Of a stretch of DNA of 45,002 nt, positions 25,901 to 34,477 are shown one piece after another; within the stretch, counting starts at the first letter, position 1; every line of letters begins with the position of its first letter. A program made the position numbers and the translations under genes. Source of the DNA: an uncultured Eudoraea sp. (GTDB taxonomy: Bacteria; Bacteroidota; Bacteroidia; Flavobacteriales; Flavobacteriaceae); assembly GCA_947258555.1 (NCBI GenBank), contig CAMYJF010000012.1, positions 1 through 45,002 of the forward strand, read 5' to 3'. The notes beneath the pieces were generated by a model. The model saw nothing but the letters and a program-made list of their open reading frames with translations, was not told the origin of the DNA and ran no database searches.

Positions 25901-26428
25901 AGAGCTGAGACTTCCAGACAACCACAGTAAAGCTATCACAACCAATGGGATCGCTAAATACTTTAGATATTTCGCATTTTCCCGATAACGGATCGCCCTG
26001 GTAAACGGAATCTCATCCATTTCAGAGGAGCGCTGCTCTATACTGGCCAATAGCAATTCTGATCTATCCCTATCTTCTGAAAGATCCAGTAAATTGTATA
26101 GCTTATCACCTACTTCCGGGAAGTGATGTCCGATTAAGCGCGAGGCCTGTTTATTGGATAAACCCCGTCGGATCTTAAACAAATAAAGCAGTGGTTTGAT
26201 GATATAATAGTACAGCAGATAAAGCTCTACCCCGAGGAATAACAGGAACAAGATCAATCTGCCGGTAGAATTTAGCCAGAGATAATATTCTATGCTTAAA
26301 ATAAAGAAGAGAAACAACAATCCAAACAAGGCGAAAAACATGAGTCCTTTGATCAGCAGGCGTTTGTAATACTTGCTGTAAAACCTGTGTAACTTATCCT
26401 GTATGTTGTGAAAACTTTGCAATATCAT
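22964..26428 (-). CDS. DUF4175 family large membrane protein
   Basis: An 1154-aa protein with two hydrophobic helices in the first 80 residues (about 24-46 and 54-75) and a third near 155-175, then a large region with Ig-like or beta-rich segments (about 190-470). After that, residues of about 470-940 are charged, glutamine-rich and strongly helical, probably coiled coil. Residues of about 939-1012 form a low-complexity Gly/Glu/Gln/Lys/Ser tract, and a final helical part (DEIQQQQ-type, RNQALPLQQRYRELIRLYF) ends the protein. The family is common in Bacteroidota, with no established function. It overlaps ybeY by 8 bp and is divergent from alkB with 37 bp between the starts. Confidence 0.85.
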   Translation of the reverse strand: MILQSFHNIQDKLHRFYSKYYKRLLIKGLMFFALFGLLFLFFILSIEYYLWLNSTGRLILFLLFLGVELYLLYYYIIKPLLYLFKIRRGLSNKQASRLIGHHFPEVGDKLYNLLDLSEDRDRSELLLASIEQRSSEMDEIPFTRAIRYRENAKYLKYLAIPLVVIALLWLSGSLSSFLGSYQRVVRYSAYFEPPAPFEFKVIADGLEVLENETVRIKVFTIGEVQPEDVYAVVNDKEILLSKADSLYELTFTPPLQSSTFFFRANEVESRRYELKALRTPGITDFSVQLDYPGYTGKRADILRNTGNATIPEGTNVAWTVAGKNAENVHLVTNDSSWVFQKGDSGFVHSSRIFSTLPYQITSSNENVSHFEKLGFEFKVIKDGFPGVKVRQLRDSLQPNVSYYSGEATDDYKIRSIQLVCYPRGKEDQKQRVPLMEPDVNFQEFYYTFPSGLELEEAQVYELYFEVRDNDPFRGGKVSKSQVFTSEIYDEAALEEKRLDKQQELIEQMNKAVDQFKENTEELDEIQQQQKEKNSLNFNDKSKVSSFLKKQKQQQELMKKFSNELKQNLEQDELDDAQKQLLKERMEREELKAQKNAKLLEELQKVADKINKEELAKRLEELGKSQQNSQKSLDQLLELTKRYYVSEKANQLAQDLEKLSKDQEAISRVDVGKKIEKETQERFNMEFDTIARELQELQKDNDALKKPMDLNVDENKSESVKQDQKEALEEYDKEQGNEESDDNPELKEQQNKIDQKQRSAARKMKEMSESLSQSGSSMGGGSSIAEDAEMLRQILDNLVTFSFKQEELLDVLTESDGMLNDFGGVVREQQQLKELFEHVDDSLFALSLRRAELSEFVNEQITEVYYNIDKTLGSVSENKIFQGASYQQYVLTASNNLADYLASILDNMQQSLSMGSGQGSGESFQLPDIIQSQSELKEKMGKMQGEGQQGQQEGESQQGQSQGDQKGKEGNEGKEGEEGQSEGENEGEGSEGNKGKGSKEGDGSSEGGNGTADENEEDLQELFEIYKEQQRIRQELEKQLEDMIENGDRDLAKKLLRQMESFEEDLLENGITQRTIQRMNMIEHQLLKLENAALDQGEKQERQGKTNREDYSNPILTRPEQWDNFKRETELLNRQALPLQQRYRELIRLYFKSDD

Positions 26429-26465
26429 TTATCTTAGCTCGAAGATAGTCCGATATACGGTATTT

Positions 26466-27542
26466 ATGACGCAAAAATCTGTTAAATCCGCCCAATGGTA
26501 CGACTTGAAATACCTGGCCGCACTCAGTATACCAGCTACTTTAGTTGTTGGTTTAGTCCTCAAAGGAGGCTGGTCATACTTCACCCCTATTTATGTCTTT
26601 GTTGTCGTTCCCATTCTTGAGATGCTGCTTCCGCATGACACTTCAAATATTGAAGGAGAAATGCGTTCCAAAAAGGCAGTGAGTAAGCTTTTTGACTGGA
26701 TGCTTTACGCCAACATTCCCTTTGTATATGGGCTCCTTCTAATCACATTGATAACGCTTACCACAACAATACTTAATACGTATGAGGTAATTGGTTTAGT
26801 ATCTTCCCTTGGAATTGTTTTAGGAAGTAACGGTATAAATGTCGGGCATGAATTAGGGCATAGGAAGAATCCTGTAGAGCGCTTTTTTGCGAAATTATTA
26901 CTCCTTCCTTCTTTCTACATGCATTTCTATATTGAGCATAATTTCGGTCACCATCTGCATGCAGCCACTACAGAAGATCCTGCTACGGCAAGATTTAATC
27001 AATCAGTTTATTCCTTTTGGTTCACTTCGGTAACTCGCCAATATGTAAATGCCTGGCGGATCCAGAAAAACCTTCTCAAAAGAGAGGGCGCTCCATTTTA
27101 CTCCTTTAAAAATGACATGATGTGGTATACTATTTTACAAATACTATATGCCGTGGGGATTTGGGGGGTCTTTGGTTCAGAAGGCCTGGCATATGCCATA
27201 GGCGCCGGTATTGTGGGTTTCCTGCTCTTAGAAACTGTAAATTATATTGAACATTATGGCCTGCTGAGGGAGAAACTGGCCTCCGGCAGGTATGAACGAG
27301 TGAAAGAAATTCATTCCTGGAACAGCAATCATCTCATGGGGAGGATCGTCCTGTATGAATTAACACGGCACAGTGATCATCATTATAAATCGAGTCGCAA
27401 GTATCAAGTTTTGAACTATTACGATACGTCTCCGCAAATGCCTTTCGGCTACCCTACGTCCATGGTCTTGTCACTACTTCCCCCGCTGTGGTTCAATATC
27501 ATGAACCCCCGCATCCCAAAAAATATGTTGCCCACCGACTAA
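26466..27542 (+). CDS. alkB: AlkB-type membrane di-iron alkane 1-monooxygenase
   Basis: Hydroxylates the terminal carbon of medium-chain alkanes, or possibly another hydrophobic substrate, at the inner membrane. The 358-aa protein has several membrane helices and all histidine boxes of the family: HELGH (128-132), EHNFGHH (157-163), NYIEHYGL, and RHSDHH (about 302-307). The third box begins LTRHSDHHYK instead of the LQRHSDHH of characterised enzymes, with all histidines kept. No rubredoxin or rubredoxin reductase gene is in the window, so electron transfer partners must be elsewhere. The gene does not appear to be in an operon with its neighbours. Confidence 0.9.
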   Translation: MTQKSVKSAQWYDLKYLAALSIPATLVVGLVLKGGWSYFTPIYVFVVVPILEMLLPHDTSNIEGEMRSKKAVSKLFDWMLYANIPFVYGLLLITLITLTTTILNTYEVIGLVSSLGIVLGSNGINVGHELGHRKNPVERFFAKLLLLPSFYMHFYIEHNFGHHLHAATTEDPATARFNQSVYSFWFTSVTRQYVNAWRIQKNLLKREGAPFYSFKNDMMWYTILQILYAVGIWGVFGSEGLAYAIGAGIVGFLLLETVNYIEHYGLLREKLASGRYERVKEIHSWNSNHLMGRIVLYELTRHSDHHYKSSRKYQVLNYYDTSPQMPFGYPTSMVLSLLPPLWFNIMNPRIPKNMLPTD

Positions 27543-27549
27543 CATTCTT

Positions 27550-27580
27550 TTTGGGTACTACATTCCCCCATGTATCTTTG
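27550..27580 (+). promoter_or_regulatory. Bacteroidota-type promoter of gltX
   Basis: TTTG at 27550-27553 and TATCTTTG at 27573-27580 are separated by 19 bp, matching the -33/-7 consensus for the primary sigma factor of this phylum. The -7 box ends 18 bp before the gltX ATG. This is the clearest promoter in the window and shows that gltX does not start inside alkB. Confidence 0.82.
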
Positions 27581-27598
27581 CAGCATTATTCCAGATTT

Positions 27599-29104
27599 AT
27601 GAATTCAGCCGTACGTGTACGCTTTGCTCCCAGCCCCACCGGCCCCTTACATATAGGTGGCGTTAGGACGGCGTTATTCAATTACCTATTTGCCAAGAAG
27701 CATCAAGGTCAATTTATCTTGAGAATCGAGGATACCGACCAAAATAGATATGTGCCCGGGGCTGAAGAATATATTATTGAAGCTCTTGAATGGTGTGGGA
27801 TCCCTTTTGATGAAGGCCCAAATAAAGATGGGGGATACGGGCCATACCGGCAGAGTGAACGAAAGTCTTTATATCGTAAATATGCCGATCAATTGGTGTC
27901 TGGCGGACACGCATATTATGCATTTGATACCTCTGAAAATCTGCATGCACACCGAGAAGATCATGAAGCTAAAGGGAAGACGTTTATTTACAACGCTCAT
28001 AATCGCTTAAAGCTTGATAATTCGCTTTCTCTTGATAAAAACGAGTTAGAAAGCAGATTAGAAAAAGGGCATTCCTATGTCATCCGATTTAAAACTCCGG
28101 AATCCGGCATTATTTCATTTAAGGATCTAATCAGAGGTGAGATCGAAATAAATACGACGACCCTGGATGATAAGATCTTATTTAAAAGTGATGGTATGCC
28201 CACCTATCACCTGGCAAATATCGTAGATGACCACCTGATGGAGATCAGCCATGTGATCCGTGGTGAGGAATGGTTGCCCTCACTAGCCCTCCATGTACAG
28301 CTCTACCGTGCTCTTGGATGGGACGCTCCGGCATTTGCACACCTTCCTTTGATCATGAAACCTGTGGGTAAAGGAAAATTATCTAAGCGTGATGGCGAAA
28401 AATTGGGATTTCCTGTTTTTCCGCTGTCCTGGGAAGAGTCGGAGGGCTATCGAGAGGCCGGTTATTATCCTGAAGCCGTGGTGAATTTTCTGGCCCTTTT
28501 AGGCTGGAATCCGGGGACAGAACAAGAAATCTTCAGCCTGGCCGAGCTCGTAAAAGAGTTTGACCTGGACCGTGTAAACCACGCAGGGGGGCGATTTGAC
28601 CCTGAAAAAACCGTTTGGTTTAACCACCATTATCTGCAGGAAAGATCCTCAAGTGATTTGTTGGAGGAATACAAAGCCGTTTTGGACGCCAATCGGATAG
28701 ATCTATCAGTACATCCTGATGCATATTTACTACAAATATTGAACCTGATCCGCGAGCGAGCCTCCTTTTCCAAAGAACTTTACGGTTTAAGTGCCTTCTT
28801 TTTTCATGCCCCTTCCGAATTTGAGCCAAAAGCCGTTAAAAAAGGGTGGAAGGAGCAAAGTCCCGAAAGAGTCCGTGAGCTTCTCGATGTATTCGAAGAT
28901 ATCGACTTTACAAATACATCAATTTCAGCAGCGGTAAACTCATATATGAAGTCGCGCGACCTGAATTTTGGCGCCATCATGCCAACGATGCGAATGATCC
29001 TGGTTGGCGATCTCAAAGGACCAGGGGTTTTCGAGATCATGGAATTGCTTGGCAAAGAGGAGGTTATTTCCCGAATGAAATTTGCCCTGTCCCATTTTTC
29101 CTAG
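27599..29104 (+). CDS. gltX: Glutamyl-tRNA synthetase
   Basis: Charges tRNA-Glu with glutamate. From the ATG at 27599 it has 501 aa, beginning MNSAVRVRFAPSPTGPLHIGG, where PLHIGG carries the HIGH signature. The second class I signature KLSKRDG (KMSKS) lies near residue 260. The frame is open upstream to 27488 and would overlap alkB, but that extension has no counterpart in the family and lies above the promoter. Glutaminyl-tRNA synthetase is also encoded nearby, so glutamine charging does not depend on the amidotransferase route. Confidence 0.97.
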   Translation: MNSAVRVRFAPSPTGPLHIGGVRTALFNYLFAKKHQGQFILRIEDTDQNRYVPGAEEYIIEALEWCGIPFDEGPNKDGGYGPYRQSERKSLYRKYADQLVSGGHAYYAFDTSENLHAHREDHEAKGKTFIYNAHNRLKLDNSLSLDKNELESRLEKGHSYVIRFKTPESGIISFKDLIRGEIEINTTTLDDKILFKSDGMPTYHLANIVDDHLMEISHVIRGEEWLPSLALHVQLYRALGWDAPAFAHLPLIMKPVGKGKLSKRDGEKLGFPVFPLSWEESEGYREAGYYPEAVVNFLALLGWNPGTEQEIFSLAELVKEFDLDRVNHAGGRFDPEKTVWFNHHYLQERSSSDLLEEYKAVLDANRIDLSVHPDAYLLQILNLIRERASFSKELYGLSAFFFHAPSEFEPKAVKKGWKEQSPERVRELLDVFEDIDFTNTSISAAVNSYMKSRDLNFGAIMPTMRMILVGDLKGPGVFEIMELLGKEEVISRMKFALSHFS

Positions 29105-29217
29105 GCTTGCCGGTTTATTCCTTTTTCATACCTTCCCTTCTTTGTAACATTTCGTCAAATTTTGCTACAGATAAGTACCTCCTATTAGTACGTAATCATT
29201 AACTTAAATCAGTAATT

Positions 29218-30150
29218 ATGGGCAATTTTATTCTAATACCTATTATCTTTTTTGGATTCCTGCTGCTTCTGTCTTGTTTCTTTATAGTAAAGCAACAAAC
29301 TGCTGTTGTCCTTGAAAGATTCGGTAGATTCCTAAGCATACGTAATTCCGGTTTGCAAATGAAGATCCCTATGGTGGATCGAATATCAGGCCGACTCAGT
29401 CTGAAGATCCAGCAATTAGACGTTATCGTAGAGACAAAAACCCTCGATGATGTATTTGTAAAACTGAAGGTTTCGGTCCAATATGTTGTGATCCGGGAAA
29501 AGGTGTATGAGGCCTTTTATAAACTTGAAAGTCCACATGATCAGATCACTTCTTATGTTTTCGATGTCGTCCGTGCCGAGGTGCCAAAAATGAAATTAGA
29601 TGATGTCTTTGTTAAAAAAGACGATATCGCCATTGCCGTGAAGTCTGAATTGCAGGAAGCCATGCTGGACTACGGATATGACATTATTAAAACACTGGTG
29701 ACGGATATTGATCCTGATTCCCAGGTAAAGGCTGCTATGAACCGGATCAACGCTTCGGAACGGGAAAAGATCGCTGCACAATTTGAAGGAGACGCTGCTC
29801 GTATCCTAATCGTTGAGAAGGCGAAGGCAGAAGCCGAGAGTAAACGATTGCAGGGTATGGGTATTGCCGACCAGCGTAGAGAGATCGCACGCGGACTGGA
29901 AGAATCCGTAGAAGTGTTGAATAAAGTAGGCATTAATTCACAGGAAGCTTCAGCCTTAATTGTGGTAACCCAGCACTATGATACCTTACAGGCCATTGGG
30001 GAAGAGACTAATACGAATCTTATTCTGCTGCCCAATTCGCCCCAGGCGGGAAGTGATATGCTGAATAACATGGTAGCCTCGTTTACGGCGAGTAATCAGA
30101 TTGGTGAAGCCATGAAAAAGCATAATAAACCCCCCAAGGATAAGTCCTAA
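29218..30150 (+). CDS. SPFH domain (stomatin/prohibitin-like) protein
   Basis: A 310-aa protein with one N-terminal membrane helix (about 3-22), then an SPFH domain (about 25-200; VVLERFGRF, GLQMKIPMVDRI, VKLKVSVQYVV, DVVRAEVPKMKLDDVFVKKDD) and a C-terminal coiled-coil helix (about 180-235; SEREKIAAQFEGDAARILIVEKAKAEAES). It probably forms large oligomers on the inner membrane, where relatives organise membrane domains and regulate proteases. No NfeD-type partner is adjacent. It stands alone, followed by a strong terminator. Confidence 0.88.
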   Translation: MGNFILIPIIFFGFLLLLSCFFIVKQQTAVVLERFGRFLSIRNSGLQMKIPMVDRISGRLSLKIQQLDVIVETKTLDDVFVKLKVSVQYVVIREKVYEAFYKLESPHDQITSYVFDVVRAEVPKMKLDDVFVKKDDIAIAVKSELQEAMLDYGYDIIKTLVTDIDPDSQVKAAMNRINASEREKIAAQFEGDAARILIVEKAKAEAESKRLQGMGIADQRREIARGLEESVEVLNKVGINSQEASALIVVTQHYDTLQAIGEETNTNLILLPNSPQAGSDMLNNMVASFTASNQIGEAMKKHNKPPKDKS

Positions 30151-30163
30151 AAATTGAATAAAA

Positions 30164-30196
30164 AAGGGGTGAATTTAAATTCACCCCTTACTTTTT
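30164..30196. terminator. Rho-independent terminator after the SPFH gene, probably bidirectional
   Basis: AAGGGGTGAATTT / AAATTCACCCCTT (30164-30189) is a perfect 26-bp palindrome, preceded by an A-run and followed by ACTTTTT. It lies between the SPFH gene and the convergent glnS gene. Confidence 0.85.
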
Positions 30197-30245
30197 ATCA
30201 TAAAACACAAAAACCATTTGGTATATTTGTGTGCAGTATCCTTTT

Positions 30246-31931
30246 TTATTGGCCTGAATCTAATTTTGCCCAGGTGTCTCTCAAAGTCACAGTTCTATTA
30301 AAAACAAGCTTGTTTTCTGTACTATCCGGATCTACACAGAAGTAACCAAGGCGCTGGAACTGGTATCTTAAGCCGATTTTAGCCGTTTCCAGGCTGGGTT
30401 CCAGGTATCCTGTTCTGATCTCAAGTGATTCCGGATTGATAAACTCCATAAAATCTCTGTCTTTATGGGCGTCCGGTGTCGCATCAGTAAAGAGACGGTC
30501 ATATAGCCTGATCTCAGCGTTTATCGCATGTTGTGCCGATACCCAATGAAGAGTTCCCTTCACTTTCCGCATACTTTCTTCAGTACCGCTGCCACTTTTG
30601 CTTTTTGGATCATATGTGCATTGCACTTCGATTACTTCGCCATCTGCATTCTTAGTGCAGCTTTCCGCCTTAATGATATAGCCGCTCTTGAGGCGAACTT
30701 CCCCCCCCAATTTGAGTCGGAAATACTTTCTGTTCGCTTCCTCCCTGAAATCAGCCCTTTCTACCCATAATTCCCGTGAAAATGGTATCTGGCGCGTGCC
30801 TGCCGCTTCATCTCCAGGGTTGTTTTCAGTGGTTAACCATTCTTCTTCCCCTTCCGGATAGTTTGTGATTACTACTTTCAACGGATCCAGTACAGCCATA
30901 ACTCTTGGTGCGATCTTGTTTAAATGCTCCCGCACGGTAAACTCCAATAAAGAGACATCAACTACGTTTTCACGCTTGGCAATTCCTATAGTATCTGCAA
31001 ACTTTCGGATAGACTCTGGGGTATAGCCTCGCCTTCTAAGCCCTGAAATAGTGGGCATTCTGGGATCATCCCAGCTTGAAACCACTCCTTTTTCTACCAA
31101 TTGCAGCAGCTTTCGCTTACTCACTACCGTATGGCTCAAATTTCGACGAGCAAATTCCCTTTGCTTAGGCCTTAATTTTGGAGCTTCCCTCACCTGATCC
31201 AGGAACCAATCGTATAATTCCCGATGCGGGGCAAACTCCAGGGTGCATAATGAATGGGAAATACTCTCGATATAATCGCTTTCCCCGTGTGTCCAGTCGT
31301 ATAAAGGATAAATGCACCACTCATCTTTTGTCCTGTGGTGATCCTTGTGTAATACCCTGTACATAATAGGGTCGCGCATTAACATATTGGGCGAGCTCAT
31401 ATCAATTTTAGCCCGCAGCACGTGCACGCCTTCTTCGAATTCCCCATTTTTCATCCCCTTAAAAAGGGTCAAATTCTCTTCTATGGACCGCTCACGGAAC
31501 GGGCTGTTAACCCCAGGCTCTGTGGGGCTTCCCTTCTGTTTGGCCATCTCATCTGAGGCCTGGCTGTCTACATAGGCCTTCCCTTCTTTGATCAGCTGAA
31601 CAGCCCAATCGTATAATTGCTGAAAATAATCAGAGGCATAACATTCATTATCCCATTGATAGCCAAGCCATTCCACATCTTTTTTGATGGCATCTACATA
31701 CTCCTGTTCTTCTTTGATCGGATTGGTATCGTCAAATCTCAGATTCACCGGGGAATCATAGCGCAAACCCAGTCCAAAATTAAGGCAAATGGAGCTGGCA
31801 TGGCCTATGTGAAGATAGCCATTGGGTTCGGGTGGAAAGCGGAAACGGAGGTCCGATCTTGAAAACCCGCTTTTCAGGTCATCTTCAATAATGTGCTCAA
31901 TAAAATTCAGTGATTTTTCCGCGTTATTCAT
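30246..31931 (-). CDS. glnS: Glutaminyl-tRNA synthetase
   Basis: Charges tRNA-Gln directly with glutamine. From the ATG at 31931 it has 561 aa, beginning MNNAEKSLNFIEHIIEDDL. The class I signature lies in GYLHIGHASSICLNF near residue 42, and VVSKRKLLQL (about 275) is the KMSKS counterpart. FDDTNPIKEEQEYVDAI and ARRNLSHT are typical. The longer frame to 31952 was rejected because it extends only 7 residues without similarity to the family. A minus-strand TACATTTG box lies 18 bp upstream. Confidence 0.97.
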   Translation of the reverse strand: MNNAEKSLNFIEHIIEDDLKSGFSRSDLRFRFPPEPNGYLHIGHASSICLNFGLGLRYDSPVNLRFDDTNPIKEEQEYVDAIKKDVEWLGYQWDNECYASDYFQQLYDWAVQLIKEGKAYVDSQASDEMAKQKGSPTEPGVNSPFRERSIEENLTLFKGMKNGEFEEGVHVLRAKIDMSSPNMLMRDPIMYRVLHKDHHRTKDEWCIYPLYDWTHGESDYIESISHSLCTLEFAPHRELYDWFLDQVREAPKLRPKQREFARRNLSHTVVSKRKLLQLVEKGVVSSWDDPRMPTISGLRRRGYTPESIRKFADTIGIAKRENVVDVSLLEFTVREHLNKIAPRVMAVLDPLKVVITNYPEGEEEWLTTENNPGDEAAGTRQIPFSRELWVERADFREEANRKYFRLKLGGEVRLKSGYIIKAESCTKNADGEVIEVQCTYDPKSKSGSGTEESMRKVKGTLHWVSAQHAINAEIRLYDRLFTDATPDAHKDRDFMEFINPESLEIRTGYLEPSLETAKIGLRYQFQRLGYFCVDPDSTENKLVFNRTVTLRDTWAKLDSGQ

Positions 31932-31949
31932 CCCAAAATTTTTGAAGAA

Positions 31950-31957
31950 CAAATGTA
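31950..31957 (-). promoter_or_regulatory. Putative -7 box (TACATTTG) for glnS
   Basis: Exact TAnnTTTG match on the minus strand, 18 bp before the ATG. A TTTG-like sequence lies 15 bp further upstream (31973-31976), shorter than the preferred 19 bp. Confidence 0.48.
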
Positions 31958-32011
31958 GGAAAAATGTGTGCTCAAACGCCTATAAATCAAGCTGACCATA
32001 CAATAAATGCG

Positions 32012-32021
32012 TTTCACAACA
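32012..32021 (+). promoter_or_regulatory. Recurring upstream motif TTTCACAACA (copy 3)
   Basis: Identical decamer to those at 9747 and 12752; with the preceding GCG it shares 13 bases with the 12752 copy. It lies about 192 bp before the Ig-repeat type B gene. Confidence 0.3.
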
Positions 32022-32213
32022 TATTTAGAGGGGGCGACAACATTAAATTCCCCGCGCGATAATTATATGTCATATTTGTTGTTGGACACTATGGGTAATG
32101 AAAAGTTAGCTAAACCATTGAAATTGATTATTGTAAAACAAAGAGCCATAAGGTCGTCCGAAACCCCAAATTAATTCTCGGTATACCTGAAGTTGCCTAA
32201 AGCAACACTACTT

Positions 32214-34469
32214 ATGACACCAAAACCGATTTTTTTAATCCGCGTTTTCATTTCTACGCTTTTTCTCCTGCTGGCATACACTGCACAAGGGCAGGATTTG
32301 GACGCTCCGGTTGCTGCGCCTCTGCAGCCCAGCGGAACCACGGCTTGGACCGCCGCATGTGCAAGTGTAGATTTTAACGAATTCTGGGTCAACTTTACCT
32401 GGGGTCCGCCTCTGGTAAATGGCGACAATGAATTTATTCTGGAGCTTTCTGATGCATCAGGTGATTTTAGCAGTCCGGTAGAATTAGCCCGGGATGCTAC
32501 TCAAAATACAACCTTTGATTTCTTTTTTGAGTTTGCTGTCCCTAACGACGTAAGGGGAGAGGGATACCGAATGCGTGTTCGAAGTACAAGTCCGGCTGTG
32601 ACCAGCCCGGTCTCTCCGGCCTATCCAATGTATTACATGGATGTAAATACAGGCTTAACCATCAGACCGCAAGGTCAGGCAGATTTCGGAGATGGTACAG
32701 CTGAAGTTTGTGATGGAAACAACATCACTTTAGAAGTATACGCAATTTCCAATCCCGAAACCTATCAATACAATTGGTACCGAAGCGGAACCCCTTTGTC
32801 TGAATCCAGTCATATGCTCACTGTCTCCCAATCCGGGATGTACAATGTGGAAATAGACTACGGCACTTGTTCGGGATCCGGAAATACCTTATCAAATATC
32901 ATTGATGTGACCGTAGGTTCCAGTTTGGGAATCGCCATCAATCCACCCGCCAAGACAGACCTATGTAGCGGAGAAACGGTCGACCTTGTTGCTAATATCA
33001 CCGGTATGGGGTTAGACTACCAGTGGTTTAAGGACGGAGCGCCCCTCACATCGCCAACACTTGAAGACGACACTTATACAGTAGATGCCTCTTCTCCCGG
33101 TTTTGAAGGGGATTATCAGGTTGAGATATCCGGTGGCACAGCATGCCTTGAGCGCTCTGCACCCATAACGATAACCAATGCAGGAGACTTTACAGTAACA
33201 CGAGATAATCCCGCTAATGTAGTTGTACTTCCCAGCCAATCACAAACACTGAGCGTTTCAACAACAGCGAGTGCGCCAACCTATCAATGGTACAGGAATG
33301 GCAGCCCGCTTCCAGGTGAGACCAGTGCTAGTACCACGGTAGATGACACTGGAACAGGAACCTATTTCTGTAGGGTATCCCTGAGCGGCGGACCTTGTTC
33401 TTCTACATCGATCGACTCGGAATCCACAAATGTAGTAGTTCCAGCGTCACTGGAATTAGTTATAGACTACGCTACATCGTATAGCGCATGTGTAAACACC
33501 AGTATTGTTTTAGAAGTTGCTCAGATCAATGCCATAGATTCCGGTGGTGGCAGTACAGATGTTACCGCAGACCTTATTGGGTCGATGACCTATCAATGGA
33601 ATAAAGACGGCATTGCTGTTGCTGGCGAGACCAGCTCAACGATCAGCTTAACAGATATCAGTGAAAATGGAAACTACGAAGTAGACGGCAGTGTCAGCAC
33701 GTACAATGCCACATCTAATACGCTGTCAGTAGAATTGTTAGTGAACGAAACACTAACTATTACAAGTACGGGCACAGTAAGCTGTGGTCCTGCAGTAGAT
33801 ATTACGCTAAGCACAAGTACATCCCTTACCGGCGAGTCGTTCGACTGGTACAGAGATGGCGTGATCGTAAACAGTACAGATGAGGCTTTGATCGTTAATG
33901 ATCCCGGCACTTATCAGCTGGCTATAGACCGAAATGGCTGTCCTCTTTTGTCAAATGAAATTGTTATTACTCCGATCGATGATGACCTCATTACTATGGA
34001 TCCGGAAGGCGCTGTGGTATTCCCTGAAGGTGGGAGCAGAACGGTTAATGCGGCAGGCGGTGATTCGTATCGCTGGTTCGATGCTGACAATGCAGAGATC
34101 GCAACAGGATCCTCATATACGTTCACAACAGAAGGAAATTATACCCTTATCGCCACGCTGGGTGCATGTGAGATCATTAAGCCTATTGAAGTCGAATACC
34201 TGGACACCTTTCGGGTCCCTAATGTTATTACTGTTAATGGTGATGGGATCAATGATGTATGGGTGATCCCAAATTCTTATTCAAATAAACCTGATGTCAC
34301 GGTGATCCTTTACAACGAAAGAGGTGAAGAGATCTTAAACCAAAATGACTATCAAAATAATTGGCCTGAAGCTTCTATGTCGTTTACCAGACAAAACATG
34401 GTCTTCTATTACAAGATCATGAATACACAAGAAGTATTGAAGCAAGGGACTATAACCGTTATCCGATAA
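32214..34469 (+). CDS. Secreted Ig-repeat protein with gliding-motility type B (CHU_C) sorting domain
   Basis: A 751-aa surface protein. The signal peptide ends near AYTAQGQ. After a beta-rich N-terminal region come six Ig-like units marked by YNWYRSG, YQWFKDG, YQWYRNG, YQWNKDG, FDWYRDG and YRWFDAD (codons at about 32767, 33019, 33281, 33590, 33841 and 34068), most with paired cysteines. The end (about 665-751) is a type B sorting domain: FRVPNVITVNGDGINDVWVIPN, VILYNERGEEI, and a terminal KQGTITVIR. Type B proteins are secreted by the type IX system and generally need a PorP/SprF protein, which is encoded 8 bp downstream. The ATG at 32214 was preferred over the TTG at 32193 because it leads directly into the signal peptide. 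Confidence 0.88.
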   Translation: MTPKPIFLIRVFISTLFLLLAYTAQGQDLDAPVAAPLQPSGTTAWTAACASVDFNEFWVNFTWGPPLVNGDNEFILELSDASGDFSSPVELARDATQNTTFDFFFEFAVPNDVRGEGYRMRVRSTSPAVTSPVSPAYPMYYMDVNTGLTIRPQGQADFGDGTAEVCDGNNITLEVYAISNPETYQYNWYRSGTPLSESSHMLTVSQSGMYNVEIDYGTCSGSGNTLSNIIDVTVGSSLGIAINPPAKTDLCSGETVDLVANITGMGLDYQWFKDGAPLTSPTLEDDTYTVDASSPGFEGDYQVEISGGTACLERSAPITITNAGDFTVTRDNPANVVVLPSQSQTLSVSTTASAPTYQWYRNGSPLPGETSASTTVDDTGTGTYFCRVSLSGGPCSSTSIDSESTNVVVPASLELVIDYATSYSACVNTSIVLEVAQINAIDSGGGSTDVTADLIGSMTYQWNKDGIAVAGETSSTISLTDISENGNYEVDGSVSTYNATSNTLSVELLVNETLTITSTGTVSCGPAVDITLSTSTSLTGESFDWYRDGVIVNSTDEALIVNDPGTYQLAIDRNGCPLLSNEIVITPIDDDLITMDPEGAVVFPEGGSRTVNAAGGDSYRWFDADNAEIATGSSYTFTTEGNYTLIATLGACEIIKPIEVEYLDTFRVPNVITVNGDGINDVWVIPNSYSNKPDVTVILYNERGEEILNQNDYQNNWPEASMSFTRQNMVFYYKIMNTQEVLKQGTITVIR

Positions 34470-34477
34470 CCAAACCG

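Larger units (their letters stand above)
31932..32213. other. Divergent intergenic region, glnS / adhesin operon
   Basis: 282 bp. It contains the glnS -7 box, the recurring motif TTTCACAACA (32012-32021) and CATATTTG (32071-32078), a one-mismatch -7 box that could serve the plus-strand operon. No coding frame with family support is seen. Confidence 0.45.

Noticed and set aside
27488-27598. N-terminal extension of gltX into the end of alkB
   Set aside because: The extra 37 residues have no family counterpart and lie upstream of or across the TTTG-N19-TATCTTTG promoter; the standard N-terminus begins at 27599.
30222-30229. TATATTTG, a -7-like box on the plus strand
   Set aside because: It lies between two convergent genes with no plus-strand gene behind it and no TTG at the right distance.
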